Source of the DNA: Saxidomus purpurata
Lineage: Eukaryota; Mollusca; Bivalvia; Venerida; Veneridae
Direction of reading: 5' to 3'
Assembly: GCA_022818135.1 (NCBI GenBank)
Contig: JAFMSR010000007.1
Coordinates: 9,452,311 to 9,516,310, forward strand
Length of the DNA: 64,000 bases
The position numbers and the translations under genes were made by a program. Of the stretch, positions 61,681-64,000 are shown in pieces (position 1 is the first letter of the stretch; each line of letters starts with the position of its first letter). The notes under the pieces were generated by a model. It saw nothing but the letters and a program-made list of their open reading frames with translations. It had not been told where the DNA came from and made no database searches.

Positions 61681-64000
61681 TCCTATACGTTCAACAACAC
61701 ATTACTACGAATAGCTTAAGCATCGGCAACTTGATAATTTGACGAACACCTTCGGTCCCACCACGCAGTAACGGCGATTACATGTATATGTATTGTTTTG
61801 TAAACTATGTTAGCTTTTAAAAAGCTAAAAAGCGGCTCGGTTTTTATACGAAACTACTGTTATATAGATGATGCGAGACCAAGTTCGGTTTTATATTGAC
61901 CAAGGTCCCATATTACTACGTTGTATATCTGATTTCAAAGAATCCTGGTAAAAAATTTCAAGATGCAGTCCAAACAGAAAGTAACAAATGTGAATTGTTC
62001 ATCAATTAGGCAACATTAATGACCCTAACATTTTTAACGCCTGTCAATTTTTACAATCCAAAAGTGAATGCTCAAGTAATTGGTATCTATACTTTAACGA
62101 TAAACGAGGTACATCAGCTTTAAGACAATGCACCACAAGCTTCACTACACCCTTACCTTAAGGTGAATAATTACACTTTTTTAATGTAGTATGTGATGAA
62201 AAATAAATTGGTTGTAACGTAAATATAATAGAATAAAGAGTGGCTATCCCTGACATGTACGTGAAGGTTATTCAAGCGTTGATTGGTAACTGAAAAAATC
62301 ATTAAGACGCATACTGTATTTTTCATATGCATGTATATGGTTAGTACACTTCACTGTAATTTCAGACCAGAGAAAGCATCAATACTTCAATGAAAAATAA
62401 AATTGATGTTGTAAATAACATGTAACATTATCGTTTCTTGTACGTAAATAATAGCAATCCACAAATGGAATCCTGATGGCCAATGCGGTGACATTTAATA
62501 CAAATTAAACACTTCCACGGTGACATTTTGTAAAACCTCGTGAATGGGATCACGTTAGCTGAATTTTGTGGATAAATTTAGGTTAAAGCAGGAAGTGTTT
62601 CTTACAAGTTTGGTGATTACTTATTTATACTGTCGTGTAATATAAATTTGCAGTTGACGTGGATTTTCAAGTACCAGAACCACATCTGTTTCAGTCGGCT
62701 TTAATTTAATAACAAAGTCCAAATCAACACTCAACTTTTCTTACAGGAGAAAACTTTTAGATAGTTAAGTTCGTTAAACTTGAAAGAAATTCCCACCTGA
62801 CATAATAACTCTACTATATTTTAATTATCTACACTTTGACTAACGTCATTTTCTGCCCTACCATCCGGCGTATATTGCTAACGTCTTTAAATCAGTAGAG
62901 TAAATAGTAAACTGGATAAACGCCACGTACAACATCTATAATTATAAAGAAACTTGTACATTTGATTCCAACACTTCTAATTCATTCGACCCAATGGATT
63001 GTAAATTATTAATTTTTAACGTACATGTATGTTAATTAAAAAGCGAGGCACTGCTTAGGAATGAATGCCATGTACATGTAGTTGTTAATATGGCATACAT
63101 TTAAGTGAGTTACATACCATTTCCATTATTGAATAAAGTTAACAAAATTGCAGGTAGGTCATGTCAGGTGAAATAACTTACATTATCGTTGTTTTGTAAT
63201 AGAGGTATGCCAATTAACTTATGTGAAATTCTTACTTCTGTGTTAATTAATTGGAAACAAGGCAAGTGTTTGTGATCTATTCTTGAAAAGAAAGAGCTAC
63301 CCCAACATACTAAATCTTTGTTGCATTTAATTTGAAATGTTGTTCCCTGCTCGAGGGGACCCTGTCATAGATTTTTAAAATCTTTGTGTTTTTTTTCTCC
63401 AGTTTTATAACCAAAGTTATCTTTTAAGAAAAATAACCCTCTCTCGCATGCATATGTAATATTGCTACATGTGTTCTAAATGACCGTTGTTGTTTTGTAC
63501 CGATATCTCTTATAAGAAAGGTATTTCTACTTGTGTCTCCTCAACGAAACCGTAGATGTTGGGCCTTTGATAATCAAGTTACATCTATTAATATATTTCA
63601 ATGGACGCTTACAGGCTATGAATACATTTTCAACACATACATTGAATTTGAATACTTATAAATATAGAATTGTGAGTCTTTAAAATTGTTACCATTTTAA
63701 TAATAAATATTTGCTTATTGTAATTAAAACAACAGTATGATTTTGTTGCGCCATACTGTATAGCGTTATCTTTATTAAGACATGATACATAAGTTATCAA
63801 ACGATATAAGTTAACGCCTGCTTTCGAGATATTGTAGGTATCCTGTGGTTTGTGTTTTGTAGGTTCAAGCAAGAACATATGTCTGTGTCTACCAAAATTT
63901 ACTTTATTTAAATTATATTATTTACCACATGTTTTGTAAATGTTCAGGAGAAATACAAAACTTTTACATGTATACTATTACTGCTGTCTCTTGTTTAAAG
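61681..64000. other. No recognisable feature
   Basis: AT-rich sequence beyond the segmental duplication. No repeat unit, gene family or paralogue recognised by eye. Confidence 0.45.

Overview
The window looks like AT-rich nuclear DNA from an invertebrate animal, most likely a bivalve mollusc. The evidence is the repeat repertoire: minisatellites with purine/pyrimidine-skewed CCTTGACCTTTGACC-like and CCGTCCGTCC motifs, tRNA-derived SINEs, Penelope-like retroelements (PLEs), a BEL/Pao element, a Ty3/gypsy element, a CR1/L2-like LINE and several terminal-inverted-repeat (TIR) DNA elements. Nothing indicates a prokaryote: there are no operons, and every long open frame is low complexity or transposon-derived. 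No complete host gene is certain. The best host-gene candidate is a two-part zinc-finger/acidic protein on the minus strand at 43.9-45.9 kb. No rRNA or intact tRNA gene was found.

Layout. 1-3.2 kb is unremarkable. 3.2-4.8 kb is a TIR element filled with a ~173-bp minisatellite; relatives lie at 6.4-7.1 and 60.9-61.7 kb. SINEs lie at 5.2-5.5, 8.2-8.4 and 36.0-36.2 kb. A 1.3-kb TIR element with a TATTA target duplication sits at 8.6-9.9 kb.

From 12.0 kb to 60.9 kb the scaffold of the window is an old, diverged tandem segmental duplication in direct orientation: copy 1 at 12.0-32.6 kb and copy 2 at 32.8-60.9 kb. Fragments of a third copy lie at 7.5-8.0 kb. The two copies differ mainly by later insertions, so each serves as the empty-site control for the other. 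Copy 1 carries a 64-bp minisatellite, a large inverted pair (13.9-15.9 kb), PLE debris with an unusual repeat array (20.8-25.8 kb) and a TA-flanked MITE containing a telomere-like palindrome (28.3-28.7 kb). Copy 2 has absorbed about 16.5 kb of nested elements (35.05-51.6 kb): a LINE interrupted by a TTAA-flanked MITE, repeat arrays, the zinc-finger candidate, a BEL/Pao element interrupted by a PLE, and a Ty3/gypsy fragment interrupted by a TAA-flanked 2.7-kb TIR element. Further on, copy 2 carries a 2.46-kb element with CACTGYG ends and a 5-bp ATTAA duplication, whose empty site is visible in copy 1.

The most interesting signals are (i) the tandem duplication as an insertion clock, (ii) the Transib-like or CMC-like TIR element proven by its paralogous empty site, (iii) a PLE family with a fixed 3' end, variable 5' truncations, a head-to-tail repeated 3' terminus and no endonuclease domain after its reverse transcriptase, and (iv) two hammerhead-like RNA motifs with a covarying stem, one at or near each end of the repeat array next to PLE endonuclease debris. 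Two stretches of almost pure A/T or A/C homopolymer (25.05-25.38 and 40.09-41.13 kb) may be assembly artefacts. All statements rest on reading by eye; percentages and E-values were not computed.
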